Source: VRUE01 sp963753585 (lineage in GTDB: Bacteria > Actinomycetota > Thermoleophilia > Solirubrobacterales > 70-9). Taken from it: a stretch of DNA of 64,000 bases. Where the stretch lies: NCBI GenBank assembly GCA_963753585.1, contig CAVWCU010000001.1, forward strand, positions 1,302,001-1,366,000, written 5' to 3'. The notes beneath the pieces were generated by a model. That model did not search any database. It was not told the DNA's origin and saw nothing but the letters and a program-made list of their open reading frames with translations. The translations under genes were made by a program, and so were the position numbers. Position 1 is the first letter of the stretch, and every line of letters starts with the position of its first letter. Positions 41,989 to 50,789 of this stretch are shown piece after piece.

Positions 41989-42020
41989 TTGACTGATTTA
42001 GTTTTTTGACTGACTTAGTT
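41989..42020 (-). promoter_or_regulatory. Tandem 15-bp direct repeats in the sulfate operon leader
   Basis: Copies at 41989-42003 and 42006-42020 differ at one base and are offset by 17 bp. They lie 21-52 nt upstream of the sbp start in an A/T-rich stretch. The spacing suggests tandem binding of a regulator, possibly the XRE protein encoded divergently at 42293, or overlap with promoter elements. The rest of the 324-nt gap 41969-42292 shows no gene. Confidence 0.5.
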
Positions 42021-42292
42021 CTAAAAGAGAGCCGGCACCCTAGCACAATGTTGATCGGCAAAGTCGAAAAGACTGCCTTGGCAACCCCCAGGCGGGCGCA
42101 GGAGCGTTTCGCGCATTCCGGAGGACCGGTCCGAGACGGCGGAGCGAGATCGAGAGATGCCTGGCCAGTCGAGGCTGACAACGGTTTCCCGTCTGACCAG
42201 GCCGCGGCACGATACCGGACTTATGGGCTATCTACCGGTTTACGGGAAACGGCAAGGGGACCGCGTGTTTATGCTCGAAGGAGGGCTGGCCC

Positions 42293-42658
42293 ATGGCCAA
42301 CCCGAGAGGAAAGAGCGAGGCCAAGCGGGCACTTGCCCTCGGTGCGTTGCTGCGTAAGCTGCGCCGGGACCGCGGCTACACCCTGGACCAGCTCGCCAAG
42401 CGCATCCCGATGTCGGCATCCAACCTCTCCCGCGTGGAGCTGGGCAGTCAGGGGCCTCCCCCGGACGAGGTCATCGAGCGCATCGCCAAGGCCCTCGAGG
42501 TCGAGACCGCCGAGCTCCTGCACGCCGCGGGGAGGGTCGGCGGCGGCGAGTCCTTCGAGCAGGCGGTCCTCGAGCGGCTCGATGCGATCGGGCGCGACGT
42601 GCGCGAGGTCAAGGAGGCAGTCGTCGGTCGCAAGGAAGCGGAGCCCGGCGTTTCCTAG
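42293..42658 (+). CDS. XRE-family HTH regulator
   Basis: 121-aa DNA-binding protein. The HTH_3 domain spans about residues 14-70: LGALLRKLRRDRGYTLDQLAKRI, MSASNLSRVELGSQGPPPDEVIERIAKAL. A C-terminal helix (FEQAVLERLDAIGRDVREVKEAVVG) probably mediates dimerisation. The start ATG follows GAAGGAGGG by 8 nt. It is divergent from the sulfate transport operon, so regulation of that operon is an inference from position; convergent with the PBP gene (33 nt between). Confidence 0.88.
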   Translation: MANPRGKSEAKRALALGALLRKLRRDRGYTLDQLAKRIPMSASNLSRVELGSQGPPPDEVIERIAKALEVETAELLHAAGRVGGGESFEQAVLERLDAIGRDVREVKEAVVGRKEAEPGVS

Positions 42659-42691
42659 CTTTCGGCGGGTCTCGATCGCCGTCTCTTGCGC

Positions 42692-44833
42692 TCAGCGCGG
42701 GCTGGCGATGCCCCCGCCGGTCGAGGGCGGTGGCACGGGGGCCGGTTCGGGCGCCGGTTCCGGAGCGGGTTCGGGCGCCGGGTCGGGGGTGACTTCCGGC
42801 TCGGGGTCCGGCTCCTGACCGCCACCCTCGTCTTTCTTCGACGGCTTTTTGTCGGTCGATTCCTCTTCGTCGTAGTCGTATTCGTCCGAGTAGCCGGAGG
42901 ACGAGGTGTGTTCGCTGTCGAGAGTGGAGAGCTCGGGCAGGCTGGAGGGCTGCGGGAACTCGGGGCACTCCCCGGCCACGGCCGATTCCATGTAGGAGCG
43001 CCAGATCGGCCCCGCGGTCGGGCCGCCGTAGCCGGTCGGTTCGCGCGACTGGGGGTGCCCGACCCAGACCGCGGTCGAGTAGAGCGGCGTGTAGCCGACG
43101 AACCAGGCGTCGGAGGCGTCCTCCGAGGTGCCCGTCTTGCCCGCCGCCGCCGAGCAGCCCATGTAGGTGTAGCCGGCGCCGGTCCCCTGCGTGATCACGC
43201 CCTCCAGCAGCCTGGTCACTTCGTAGGCCTCGCCCTCGCTCATCACCCGCTCGCCATCGTCGGGGTCGGTTTCGTCGACCTTGCCGTCGGGGAACTCGAC
43301 CCGGTCGATCGCCGTCGCGTCGTGGTGGACGCCGCCGTTGGCGAGCGTCGCGTATGCGTCGGCCATCTCCAGCGGCGTGACACCGACGGCGAGACCGCCG
43401 ATGCCCTCGGCCGGGACCGATTCCAGCTCCGAGGTGATCCCCATTTCCTGCGCGACCTTGGTCACTTCCTCAGGCCCGACGTCGAGGTCGAGCTGGGCGA
43501 AGATGACGTTGACCGAGTGCCAGGTTGCGGAGGCGAGCGACATCGTGCCGCCGCCGGGCTCTGAGTTGTTGACAACCCAGTCGGGACCGCCGCCGGGAAT
43601 CTCCAGGGTCTTGGGCGAGGTGCCGTCGTAATAGGTGCCGTCGGGGTCGATGCCCTGCTTGATCGCGGCGGCGAGGACGAACGTCTTGAACGAGGAGCCC
43701 GGCTGGCGGTGCGCCTGCCAGGCGTAGTTGAACTGGCTTTCGCTCGCGTAGCCTTCGGTCGAGGCGAGGGCGACGATCTCGCCGGTTTCGGGATCGACCG
43801 AGGCCAGCCCGGCCGCGGGGCCGCCTTCGGGGTAACAGACGCCGCAGGAGTCGACCGCTTCCTGCGCTCGTTCCTGCAGCTCGGGATCGATCGTCGTGTA
43901 GGCCTTGAGGCCGCCGTTTCGAACCGTGTTGATCCCGTATTTGTCGATCAGCTCCTGCTGGACAAGGTCGAAGAGGAACGGGTCGCGGATCACCCGGTAC
44001 TTGTGACCGGGGTTGAGCCCGAGGCCGCTGCCGATCGCCTCGCGGGCTTCGGCGGAAGTGATGTAGTCCTCGTCCTCCATCGCTTCCAGCACCTCGTTGC
44101 GGCGCTCGATCGCGGCCTGGGGGTCGAGGAACGGGTTGTATTCGGAAGGCGCCTGGGGCAGGCCGGCGATCAGCGCCGACTCTCGCAAGTTCAGCTCCTT
44201 CGCCGGCTTGCCGAAGTAGGTCTGCGCCGCCGCCTCGGCGCCGACCGCGGTCTCGCCTTCGACGGTCCCATAGGGAGCGGTGTTCAGATAGGCGGTCAGG
44301 ATCGACTCCTTCGAGTGCTCCTGCTCCTGTTCGTAGGCGAGATGCGCTTCGATCAGCTTTCGTTCGATCGTCTCTTCGGGGTTCTGGATGTAGAGGTTGC
44401 GGACCAGTTGCTGGGTGATCGTCGACGCTCCCTGCACGGCCTTGCCGCCGGCCATCAGGTTCTTCCAGGCGGCGCGCACGATCGCCGGCGGGTCGATCGC
44501 ACCATGCTCGAAGAAGTTCTTGTCCTCGATCGCCACCGTCGCGTCCTTGAGCGTCTGCGGCAGCGCCCGCGAGGGAACGGGCTGGCGGATGTTTTCGGAC
44601 TGGATGAAGCCGATCAGGGTGCCGTCGGCGGCGTAGATCGCCGAGGAGCGGCCCTTCTGCACCGGCTTGAGGCTGGAGAGCGGAGGTGCCGATTCGTAGA
44701 CGTCGATCGCCCAGCTCGCGGCGACTCCGCCCGCGATTGCGCCTACGGCGGCGAGGATCCCCAGTGGGATCAGCAGCTTTTTCTTCCAGCTAGAGGTGTG
44801 CGACCGTCGTCGCCGTCGCGTCCGGCGGGCCAT
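42692..44833 (-). CDS. Class A penicillin-binding protein (PBP1A type)
   Basis: Bifunctional cell-wall synthase of 713 aa. Short Arg-rich cytoplasmic N-terminus (MARRTRRRRRSH), one membrane anchor (LLIPLGILAAVGAIAGGVAAS), glycosyltransferase domain with EDKNFFEHGAIDPPAIVRAA and GASTITQQLVRNLY, then the transpeptidase with SxxK as SSFK (about residue 385), SxN as HSVN, and KTGTSEDASDAWFVG. A charged and Pro/Glu repeat tail (PEPAPEPAPEPAP) follows. ATG 44833 is preferred to an upstream frame because the basic tail and anchor start there. Divergent from the glyoxalase gene with a 40-nt gap. Confidence 0.94.
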   Translation of the reverse strand: MARRTRRRRRSHTSSWKKKLLIPLGILAAVGAIAGGVAASWAIDVYESAPPLSSLKPVQKGRSSAIYAADGTLIGFIQSENIRQPVPSRALPQTLKDATVAIEDKNFFEHGAIDPPAIVRAAWKNLMAGGKAVQGASTITQQLVRNLYIQNPEETIERKLIEAHLAYEQEQEHSKESILTAYLNTAPYGTVEGETAVGAEAAAQTYFGKPAKELNLRESALIAGLPQAPSEYNPFLDPQAAIERRNEVLEAMEDEDYITSAEAREAIGSGLGLNPGHKYRVIRDPFLFDLVQQELIDKYGINTVRNGGLKAYTTIDPELQERAQEAVDSCGVCYPEGGPAAGLASVDPETGEIVALASTEGYASESQFNYAWQAHRQPGSSFKTFVLAAAIKQGIDPDGTYYDGTSPKTLEIPGGGPDWVVNNSEPGGGTMSLASATWHSVNVIFAQLDLDVGPEEVTKVAQEMGITSELESVPAEGIGGLAVGVTPLEMADAYATLANGGVHHDATAIDRVEFPDGKVDETDPDDGERVMSEGEAYEVTRLLEGVITQGTGAGYTYMGCSAAAGKTGTSEDASDAWFVGYTPLYSTAVWVGHPQSREPTGYGGPTAGPIWRSYMESAVAGECPEFPQPSSLPELSTLDSEHTSSSGYSDEYDYDEEESTDKKPSKKDEGGGQEPDPEPEVTPDPAPEPAPEPAPEPAPVPPPSTGGGIASPR

Positions 44834-44873
44834 TCGGCTGCAAATTGTAGGGAGGCCGATAGCCTTGGACCCG

Positions 44874-45254
44874 ATGCCCGCCTTCCTGCACACGTGCTAC
44901 CGGATCGGCGATATCGACCGCTCGGTCGCCTTCTACGAGAAGCTCGGCTTCGAGGAGGTGGCGCAGATGCCGATCGGCAGCGAGGCGATCAACGTCTTCA
45001 TGGCCCTGCCCGGGGAAGAGAACCCGTGCCTGGAGCTGACCTACAACCACGGCGTCGACTCCTACGACCTCGGCACCGGCTACAACCACATCGCCCTCAT
45101 CGTCGACGACCTCGACGCCACCCTCGAGGGCCTGGCCGCCGAAGGCATCGAGCCCGAAAAGCCCCCCTACCGCCCCGGCGGCCGCACCGAGGGCCACTTC
45201 ATCTGCTTCCTGCGCGACCCCGACGGGTACCGCATCGAGCTGATCGGAGCGTAG
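44874..45254 (+). CDS. Lactoylglutathione lyase-like glyoxalase I (VOC family)
   Basis: 126-aa VOC protein. Metal ligands of glyoxalase I are in place: His in FLHTCYRIGDIDRS, Glu in CLELTYNHGVDSYD, His in GYNHIALIVDDLD and Glu in YRIELIG. Length and spacing match bacterial GloA. Actinobacteria use mycothiol rather than glutathione, so the thiol adduct handled may differ. ATG 44874 follows a GGGAGG site. Convergent with the SDR ending at 45262. Confidence 0.87.
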   Translation: MPAFLHTCYRIGDIDRSVAFYEKLGFEEVAQMPIGSEAINVFMALPGEENPCLELTYNHGVDSYDLGTGYNHIALIVDDLDATLEGLAAEGIEPEKPPYRPGGRTEGHFICFLRDPDGYRIELIGA

Positions 45255-45261
45255 GTCGCGG

Positions 45262-46104
45262 CTAGACCCGCATGACGCGCGCCACGAGCGCGTCAAATGC
45301 GCGGTCGGGTAGGACGCGCCGGGCGATGGCCTGGCCGCGGGCGTCGGCGCCGACCACGTAGCGCGTGCGCGGGCGTCGGGCGGTGAGGGCGTGGGTGATC
45401 GGCTTCGCGACCTTCTCCGGCGGGATGCCGCGCTCGGCCGTTCGCTTCACCGCGGCCCGGAAGCGCTCGATCGTCTCGCCGTATAGCTCCTCCTGAGAAT
45501 CGTGGGCGCGCTCGGAGACCTCATCGGCGATCCGCTCGCCGCGTTCCCAGATCGGCGTGTCGATCGAGCCCGGCTCGATCACGGCGACGTCGATCTTCCA
45601 CGGCCGCAGCTCCTGGCGCAGGCAATCCGCGACCGCCTCGATCCCGTACTTGGAGGCGTGGTAGGGCCCGCCGAAGGGAAGCGCCATGCGCCCGCCGATC
45701 GAGCTGACGAATACGACCCTCCCGGTGGCGCGGCGGATCAGCGGCAGGAACGCCTGGGTGACCGCGACCTGGGCGGTCAGGTTGACCTCGATCTGCCTGC
45801 GGAAGTCCTCGACCGGGATCGTCTCCAGCGGGCTGAGCACCGCGATCCCGGCGTTGTTGACGAGACCGTCGAGCCCGGCCTCCCCCACCTCAGCGGCAAC
45901 CTGCTCAACCGCGGCGGCGATCTGGCCTGCATCGGTCACGTCGAGCATCACGGGCACCAATCGATCCGAGCCCGCCTCCCGCAGCGCCGCAGCGTCCTCC
46001 TCGCGGCGCACCGCAGCGAACACTCGCCACCCCTCCGCGTCCATCCGCAACGCACTCGCCCGGCCGATCCCGGTCGAGGCGCCCGTGACGAGAACCGACT
46101 TCAT
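45262..46104 (-). CDS. SDR family oxidoreductase
   Basis: 280-aa classical short-chain dehydrogenase. Seen: cofactor loop VTGASTGIGRASALRM at residues 5-20, basic Arg after beta-2 (FAAVRREED) suggesting NADPH, VNNAGIA, catalytic VSSIGGRMALPFGGPYHASKYG with Ser, Tyr and Lys, and EPGSIDTPIW. The C-terminal tail (RRPRTRYVVGADARGQAIARRVLPDRAFD) is the one seen in retinol-dehydrogenase-like SDRs. ATG overlaps the MerR stop as TGATG, so it is co-translated with that regulator. Confidence 0.88.
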   Translation of the reverse strand: MKSVLVTGASTGIGRASALRMDAEGWRVFAAVRREEDAAALREAGSDRLVPVMLDVTDAGQIAAAVEQVAAEVGEAGLDGLVNNAGIAVLSPLETIPVEDFRRQIEVNLTAQVAVTQAFLPLIRRATGRVVFVSSIGGRMALPFGGPYHASKYGIEAVADCLRQELRPWKIDVAVIEPGSIDTPIWERGERIADEVSERAHDSQEELYGETIERFRAAVKRTAERGIPPEKVAKPITHALTARRPRTRYVVGADARGQAIARRVLPDRAFDALVARVMRV

Positions 46105-46808
46105 CAGCCGCGGTTCGCCCGGTGGCCCTCGAGCTCGGCCACCATCAGCTTGGTGTGCAGGGCGGCTATCAGGTCCTGAAGGGGCTGAGCGCCGGCTTCG
46201 AGCATCTCGACCACACGCTCAGGCGAGACCTCGCCGGCGAGGCGCTCCATCACCACCTCGACCTCCTGGCGGACCAGGTCTTCGAGGGCGGTCTTGTAGC
46301 GCAGGGTGTCGTAGACGGTGAAGCCGATCTCCTCGTCGTAGCCACCGGCGCGGAAGCGGCTGATCGCCTCGATGATCTTGATGTCCGAAGGCGAGTAGCC
46401 GCGGCTGTTGGGGCTGAGGATCTCCAGCTCCTCGAGCCGGTCGAGGACGTCCTTGGGCACGCCGTAGCGCTCGCGCACCTCGGCGGCGCTGGTGCGGGTC
46501 CGCTCACCGGCCAGGGCGCGGTCGAGGATGCGGTCCTCCAGCTCGACCAGGGCGCGGGCCCGCTCGGGGTCCTCGTCGAGCACCGACTTGATCGCCTTCA
46601 GGGGCATGAAGCGCTCCTCCTGCAGCTGCTTGATCAGCTGGATGCGGTCGACGAACTCCGGCGGGTAGTAGGCCATGTTGCGGCTGGTCTTGACCGGCTC
46701 GGGCAAGAGCCCCTCGCGCAGGTAGTGCTTGATCGTCGGCGCCGGCACGCCGGAAGCCTCGGCCAGCTCCCCCATGCGCAGCAAGGACTTCTCCACGCCG
46801 GTGGCCAT
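46104..46808 (-). CDS. MerR family transcriptional regulator
   Basis: 234-aa regulator. HTH at the N-terminus: LLRMGELAEASGVPAPTIKHYLREGLLPEPVKTSRNMAYY begins near residue 8 (cited by position), with helix-turn-helix MGELAEASGVPAPTIKHYL and the wing, then ELIKQLQEERFMPLKAIKSVL. A second HTH-like block follows (TSAAEVRERYGVPKDVLDRLEE). No Cys metal site, so it is not a metal sensor; such proteins in actinobacteria often control acyl-CoA metabolism. Start ATG 46808 lies 10 nt after the 124-bp repeat; the longer frame is repeat DNA. Likely controls the adjoining catabolic genes. Confidence 0.86.
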   Translation of the reverse strand: MATGVEKSLLRMGELAEASGVPAPTIKHYLREGLLPEPVKTSRNMAYYPPEFVDRIQLIKQLQEERFMPLKAIKSVLDEDPERARALVELEDRILDRALAGERTRTSAAEVRERYGVPKDVLDRLEELEILSPNSRGYSPSDIKIIEAISRFRAGGYDEEIGFTVYDTLRYKTALEDLVRQEVEVVMERLAGEVSPERVVEMLEAGAQPLQDLIAALHTKLMVAELEGHRANRG

Positions 46809-46818
46809 CACACCGTCC

Positions 46819-46942
46819 CCAGGGCGCGAAAACCAAGCAGGTCGGGGGATGCAGGAAGGACGACGAGGGGAGCGCACTCCAGTGCGTGACCCGAGGAGAC
46901 CGACCGAAGACCCCGAGATGCGCCGGTTTGCAGCGTCCTGGG
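46819..46942. repeat. 124-bp intergenic repeat, copy A1
   Basis: Differs from copy A2 (49072-49195) at one base in 124. Ends are imperfect inverted repeats (CCAGGGCGC... with ...GCGTCCTGG). The centre holds a 6-bp hairpin (46873-46878 with 46881-46886). It fills the gap between the stop of the CaiB gene (46947-46945) and the MerR start. The flanks of the hairpin (AAGGACG, GGGAGC, GACCCGAGGA) resemble those of the repeats at 23.5 and 31.0 kb. Confidence 0.88.
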
Positions 46943-46944
46943 GG

Positions 46945-48180
46945 TCATGCCCGGAAGGTCGTGGCAGCGTCGGCGCTGGGGCCGGCTGCGGCTCCCGACT
47001 CCTTCATCGCGGCGATCTCCTCGGCGGAGTAGCCGGCCTCGGCCAGAACCTCGTCGGTGTGCTCGCCGAAGGCGGGCGCCGGCCGGGTCGGATCGGCCGG
47101 GGTGCGGCTCATCTTCACCGGAGCACCGAGCTGGCGAATCGTCCCCAGCTCTGGCTGGTCCATCTCGACGACCATCTCGCGCCCGTGCACCAGCTCGGAA
47201 TCGAGCGCCTCGTCGATCTCGAGCACCGGCTCGATGCAGCAGTCGTGCTCGTCGTTGAAGGCCTTCCATTCCGCCCGCGTGCGGGAGCGGAAGACGTCGG
47301 CGACCTTTTGCCAGCCCTCGGAGCCGGGCGCGGCGAACTGCTCCTCGATCAGGTCCGGGCGCTCCACCCCGTTGCAGAAGGCAGCCCAGAACTTCGGCTC
47401 CAGCGCGCCGCAGCTGATCCAGCCGTCGCTCACCTCGTAGGGCAGGTAGCAGACGATCCCCCCGGCGAGCTGCTGCTCGCCCCGGCGGGGAACCTCGCCG
47501 TCGCAGAAGTAACGACCGACGACCATCGCCAGCCAGGAGAGGGCGCCGTCGGCCATCGAGACGTCGACCATCTGGCCCTCGCCGGAGCGGCGCCGCTCGT
47601 GCAGAGCCGCCATCACGCCGAAGGCGGCCATCAGGGCGCCGCCGCCCAGGTCGGCGATCTGGCCGCCCGACTGCACCGGCGGCCCGTCCTTGGCCCCGGT
47701 CAGCCCGAGCACCCCGACCAGGCCGAGGTAGTTCATGTCGTGGCCGGCGCGCTGGGTGTAGGGGCCGTCCTGGCCGTAGCCGGTGATCGCACAGAAGACG
47801 ATGCCCGGGTTGGCTTCGCGCATGCGCTCGTAGCCGACGCCGAGCCGGTCCAGCACTCCCGGCCGGAAGCCGTCGATGACGACGTCGTAGTTCTTGACCA
47901 GGCGCAGCAGGGCCTCCCGCCCTTGCTCCGACTTGAGGTCGAGGCGCACCGAGCGCTTGCCGCGGTTGAGCGAGAGGTAGAGGGCCGAGCGCGTGCCCAG
48001 CTCCTGCTGCTCGTCGGTCCCGTAATAGGGAGGGGCCCAGCGGATGTAGTCACCCATGCCGGTGTCCTCGACCTTCAGCACCTCGGCGCCGAGGTCGGCG
48101 AGCAGCAGCGAGCAGAAACCCCCCGGCAGCAGCCGGGAGAGGTCGAGGACCTTGACGTCGCTAAGCGGCAGTGCGCTCAC
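46945..48180 (-). CDS. CaiB/BaiF family CoA-transferase or acyl-CoA racemase
   Basis: 411-aa class III CoA-transferase family protein. Seen: VKVLDLSRLLPGGFCSLLLADLGAEVLKVE at the N-terminus, LNRGKRSVRLDLKSEQG, YDVVIDGFRPGVLDRLGVGYE, FCAITGYGQDGPY and RAGHDMNYLGLVGVLG, where the Asp of GHDMNY is the expected catalytic residue and the HD-x-N-Y context is that of alpha-methylacyl-CoA racemases (AMACR/MCR). Racemase activity on 2-methyl-branched acyl-CoA is therefore favoured over CoA transfer. Start overlaps the BKACE gene end by 20 nt. Confidence 0.87.
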   Translation of the reverse strand: MSALPLSDVKVLDLSRLLPGGFCSLLLADLGAEVLKVEDTGMGDYIRWAPPYYGTDEQQELGTRSALYLSLNRGKRSVRLDLKSEQGREALLRLVKNYDVVIDGFRPGVLDRLGVGYERMREANPGIVFCAITGYGQDGPYTQRAGHDMNYLGLVGVLGLTGAKDGPPVQSGGQIADLGGGALMAAFGVMAALHERRRSGEGQMVDVSMADGALSWLAMVVGRYFCDGEVPRRGEQQLAGGIVCYLPYEVSDGWISCGALEPKFWAAFCNGVERPDLIEEQFAAPGSEGWQKVADVFRSRTRAEWKAFNDEHDCCIEPVLEIDEALDSELVHGREMVVEMDQPELGTIRQLGAPVKMSRTPADPTRPAPAFGEHTDEVLAEAGYSAEEIAAMKESGAAAGPSADAATTFRA

Positions 48181-49057
48181 GCTTCGGCACTCCCAGGAGC
48201 TCGCGGGCCTCGGCGACGGTGGCGGCCCTGCGACCGACGTCCTCGGCCATCTGGCGCGCCTTGGCGATCAGGTCGCCGTTGGAGCGCGCCATCTCGCCGT
48301 TTGGCAGATAGAGGTTGTCCTCGACCCCGGCGCGGACGTTGCCGCCCAGCACCAGTGAGGAGCCGAGCAGCTTCCACTGGTCGCGGGAGATGCCGATCAC
48401 CTGCCACTGGTTCTCGCCCTCGGCGCCGCCGGGGATCTGCTCGGACATGAAGGCGACGTTGCGAGGGGTGGGCCGGATGCCGCCGTTGACTCCCATCACC
48501 AGTGAGATCTGCAGCGGCGTCCGCTCCAGCAACCCCATGTCGATCAGGGGATCGAGGTTGGCGACGTGGCCGGCGTCGAAGCACTCGTGCTCGGGCTTGA
48601 TCCCCAGCTCCTTCATCGCAGTGAGAAACTCGATGATCGTGTCGAAGCTGTTCTCGAAGACCGCCTTGAAGACGAAGTCCTTGCGCCGGGAGCTGTACTT
48701 GGCGTAGTTCATCGAGCTCATGTTGAGCGCCGCCACGTCGGGCTTCAGCTCCCGCAGGTACTCGATCCGCTTCTCGATCGGGATCCCGATCGCCCCGGTC
48801 GAGTAGTTGATGATCACGTCGCCCACCTCGGCCAGGATCGCCTCGGTGATCGCGCGGAAGTCCTCGACCTCATAGGAGGGCGTGCCGTCCGGTTTGCGAG
48901 CGTGGATGTGGATCTGCGAGGCGCCCTCGTCGACCGCGCGCCGCGCCTCCGCCGCGTACTCCTCCGGCGTGTAGGGGATCGCCGGGCACTGGTCCCGGTT
49001 GGCGATCACGCCGCTGATCGAACAGCTGATGACTACGGGATTCTCGAATTGACTCAT
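48161..49057 (-). CDS. Beta-keto acid cleavage enzyme (BKACE, DUF849)
   Basis: 298-aa zinc enzyme of the BKACE family, which cleaves a beta-keto acid with acetyl-CoA to give acetoacetate and a new acyl-CoA. Seen: VVISCSISGVIANRD, AAEARRAVDEGASQIHIHARKPDGTPS (metal ligands HxH near residue 48), DVIINYSTG, CFDAGHVANL (Glu/His region) and SLVMGVNGGIRPT, then GNVRAGVEDNLYLPNG. These give the conserved set for zinc and substrate carboxylate binding; the side-chain specificity cannot be read. Same strand as CaiB, overlapping by 20 nt; preceded by repeat A2. Confidence 0.9.
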   Translation of the reverse strand: MSQFENPVVISCSISGVIANRDQCPAIPYTPEEYAAEARRAVDEGASQIHIHARKPDGTPSYEVEDFRAITEAILAEVGDVIINYSTGAIGIPIEKRIEYLRELKPDVAALNMSSMNYAKYSSRRKDFVFKAVFENSFDTIIEFLTAMKELGIKPEHECFDAGHVANLDPLIDMGLLERTPLQISLVMGVNGGIRPTPRNVAFMSEQIPGGAEGENQWQVIGISRDQWKLLGSSLVLGGNVRAGVEDNLYLPNGEMARSNGDLIAKARQMAEDVGRRAATVAEARELLGVPKRERTAA

Positions 49058-49071
49058 CTCTCTGATCCTTT

Positions 49072-49195
49072 CCAGGGCGCGAAAACCAAGCAGGTCGGGG
49101 GATGCAGGGAGGACGACGAGGGGAGCGCACTCCAGTGCGTGACCCGAGGAGACCGACCGAAGACCCCGAGATGCGCCGGTTTGCAGCGTCCTGGG
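49072..49195. repeat. 124-bp intergenic repeat, copy A2
   Basis: Second copy of the unit at 46819-46942 in the same orientation, one mismatch. It lies between the stop of the carboxylase gene (49199-49197) and the BKACE start at 49057, so both copies occupy the same kind of place: directly after a stop codon and 10-15 nt before the next start in the same direction. Confidence 0.88.
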
Positions 49196-49196
49196 C

Positions 49197-50789
49197 TCAT
49201 ACCGGCATCACTCCGTGTCTCTTCTTCGGCTTCTCCACGTGCTTGTTGCGGGCCATGCGGAGAGCGTTGACGATGGTGGGCCGCGTCTCGCGGGGGTCGA
49301 TGACGTCGTCGATCACGGCGTTGCCGGCGGCGATGTAGGGGTCGATCTGCTCGCGGACCGCGTTCAGCATCGCCTCTTTCGTCGCCTCGGGATCGTCGGA
49401 GGCCTCGATCATCGAACGGCCGATGATGTTGACCGCGCCCTCCGCCCCCATCACCGAGATCTCGGCACCGGGCCAGGCGACGATCAAGTCGGGCTCATAC
49501 GCCTTGCCGCACATCACGTAGTAGCCGGCGCCGTAGGCCTTGCGCACGACCACTGTCACCTTCGGCACCGTGGCGCGGCTGACCGCGTAGAGCATCTTCG
49601 CCCCGTGGCGAATGATCCCGGCGTGCTCGACCTTGGCGCCGACCATGAAGCCGGGCACGTCCTGGAGGAAGACGATCGGGATGTTGAAGGCGTCGCAGAG
49701 GTTGATGAAGCGCGCCGCCTTGTCGGCTGAGTCGTTGTCGAGGATCCCCGCCAGGTGCTTGGGCTGGTTGGCGACGATCCCCGCCGGCTGGCCGCCGAAG
49801 CGGGCGAAGCAGGTGATCAGGGTCTTGGCGAATTTCGGCTTGATGTCGAAGAACTCGCCGTCGTCGACGATCTCGCGGATTACGTCGTACATGTCGTAGG
49901 GCTGGCGCGAGGAGTCGGGGACGATCTCCATCAGCTTCTCCGAGGCGCGGTCGACCGGGTCGGAGACGTCGAGCACCGGCGGCTTCTCCTCGCAGTTGGC
50001 GGGGAAGTAGGAGAGGTACTGCTTGACCCGTTCGATGCACTCCTCGTCGTCCTTCACCTCGAGGTCCCCCACTCCCGACTTGCGGCAGTGGACCTTGGCC
50101 CCGCCCAGCTCCTCCATCGTGATGTCCTCGCCGGTGACGGCTTTGGTCAGGTGCGGGCCGGCGAGCGCCATCGCGCCCTGCCCGGAGACCATCGGCACGA
50201 AGTCGGCGAGGGCCGGGATGTAGGCGGTGCCGGCCGCGCAAGGGCCCATCATCGCCGCGACCATCGGGATCACGCCCGACATCTCGACCTCCTCGCGGAA
50301 GAGGTGGCCGGAGCCGGCGAAGAGCGACCCTGCCGCCTCCTGGATGCGGGCGCCGGCCGAGTCGAGCAGCCAGATGAACGGCATCCGCTTGGAGAGCGCC
50401 ATCTCGCGCAGGCGGGTGACCTTGAGCTCGCCGGTCATCCCCATCGAGCCGGCCATCACGGTGAAGTCGTAGGCGGCGACGCAGCAGGGGCGGCCGTCGA
50501 CGTCGCCCCAGCCGGTGATCACGCCGTCGGCCGGGGCCTCTTTGCCCTCCATCGCCCGCTGGGCGAAGTGGGGGCGGCCGTGGATGCCCAACTCGACGAA
50601 GGTCCCCTCGTCGACGAGCAGGTCGATCCGCTCGCGCGCGGTCAGCTTGCCGCGCTCGTGCTGCTTGGCGATCTTCTCCTCGCCGCCGCCCAGCTTCGCC
50701 TTCTCACGTCGCTTGTGCAGCTGCTCGGTCAGCTCGCCCAGGGGCGCGGTGCCCGGCAGCAGGTGCTTGGTCTCCTGGTCAGTCGCCAC
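49197..50789 (-). CDS. Acyl-CoA carboxylase subunit beta (carboxyltransferase)
   Basis: 530-aa carboxyltransferase that moves CO2 from biotin to an acyl-CoA. Seen: KQHERGKLTARERIDLLVDEGTFVELG at about residues 44-70 (cited by motif KLTARERI), AAYDFTVMAGSMG, LLDSAGARIQEA (first CoA site), FPANCEEKP, FDIKPKFAKTLITCFAR, DVPGFMVG and AVSRATVPKVTVVVRKAYGAGYYVMCG with oxyanion glycines, then WPGAEISVMGAEGAVNI. Substrate group (propionyl-, methylcrotonyl- or geranyl-like) is not fixed by these. The biotin-carboxylase subunit is not in the window. Start GTG 50789 shares its G with the TAG stop of the hydratase. Confidence 0.92.
   Translation of the reverse strand: MATDQETKHLLPGTAPLGELTEQLHKRREKAKLGGGEEKIAKQHERGKLTARERIDLLVDEGTFVELGIHGRPHFAQRAMEGKEAPADGVITGWGDVDGRPCCVAAYDFTVMAGSMGMTGELKVTRLREMALSKRMPFIWLLDSAGARIQEAAGSLFAGSGHLFREEVEMSGVIPMVAAMMGPCAAGTAYIPALADFVPMVSGQGAMALAGPHLTKAVTGEDITMEELGGAKVHCRKSGVGDLEVKDDEECIERVKQYLSYFPANCEEKPPVLDVSDPVDRASEKLMEIVPDSSRQPYDMYDVIREIVDDGEFFDIKPKFAKTLITCFARFGGQPAGIVANQPKHLAGILDNDSADKAARFINLCDAFNIPIVFLQDVPGFMVGAKVEHAGIIRHGAKMLYAVSRATVPKVTVVVRKAYGAGYYVMCGKAYEPDLIVAWPGAEISVMGAEGAVNIIGRSMIEASDDPEATKEAMLNAVREQIDPYIAAGNAVIDDVIDPRETRPTIVNALRMARNKHVEKPKKRHGVMPV

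Noticed and set aside
46819..49195. CRISPR array or insertion sequence explaining the repeats
   Set aside because: Two copies only, 2.1 kb apart with genes between, no spacers, no transposase frame.
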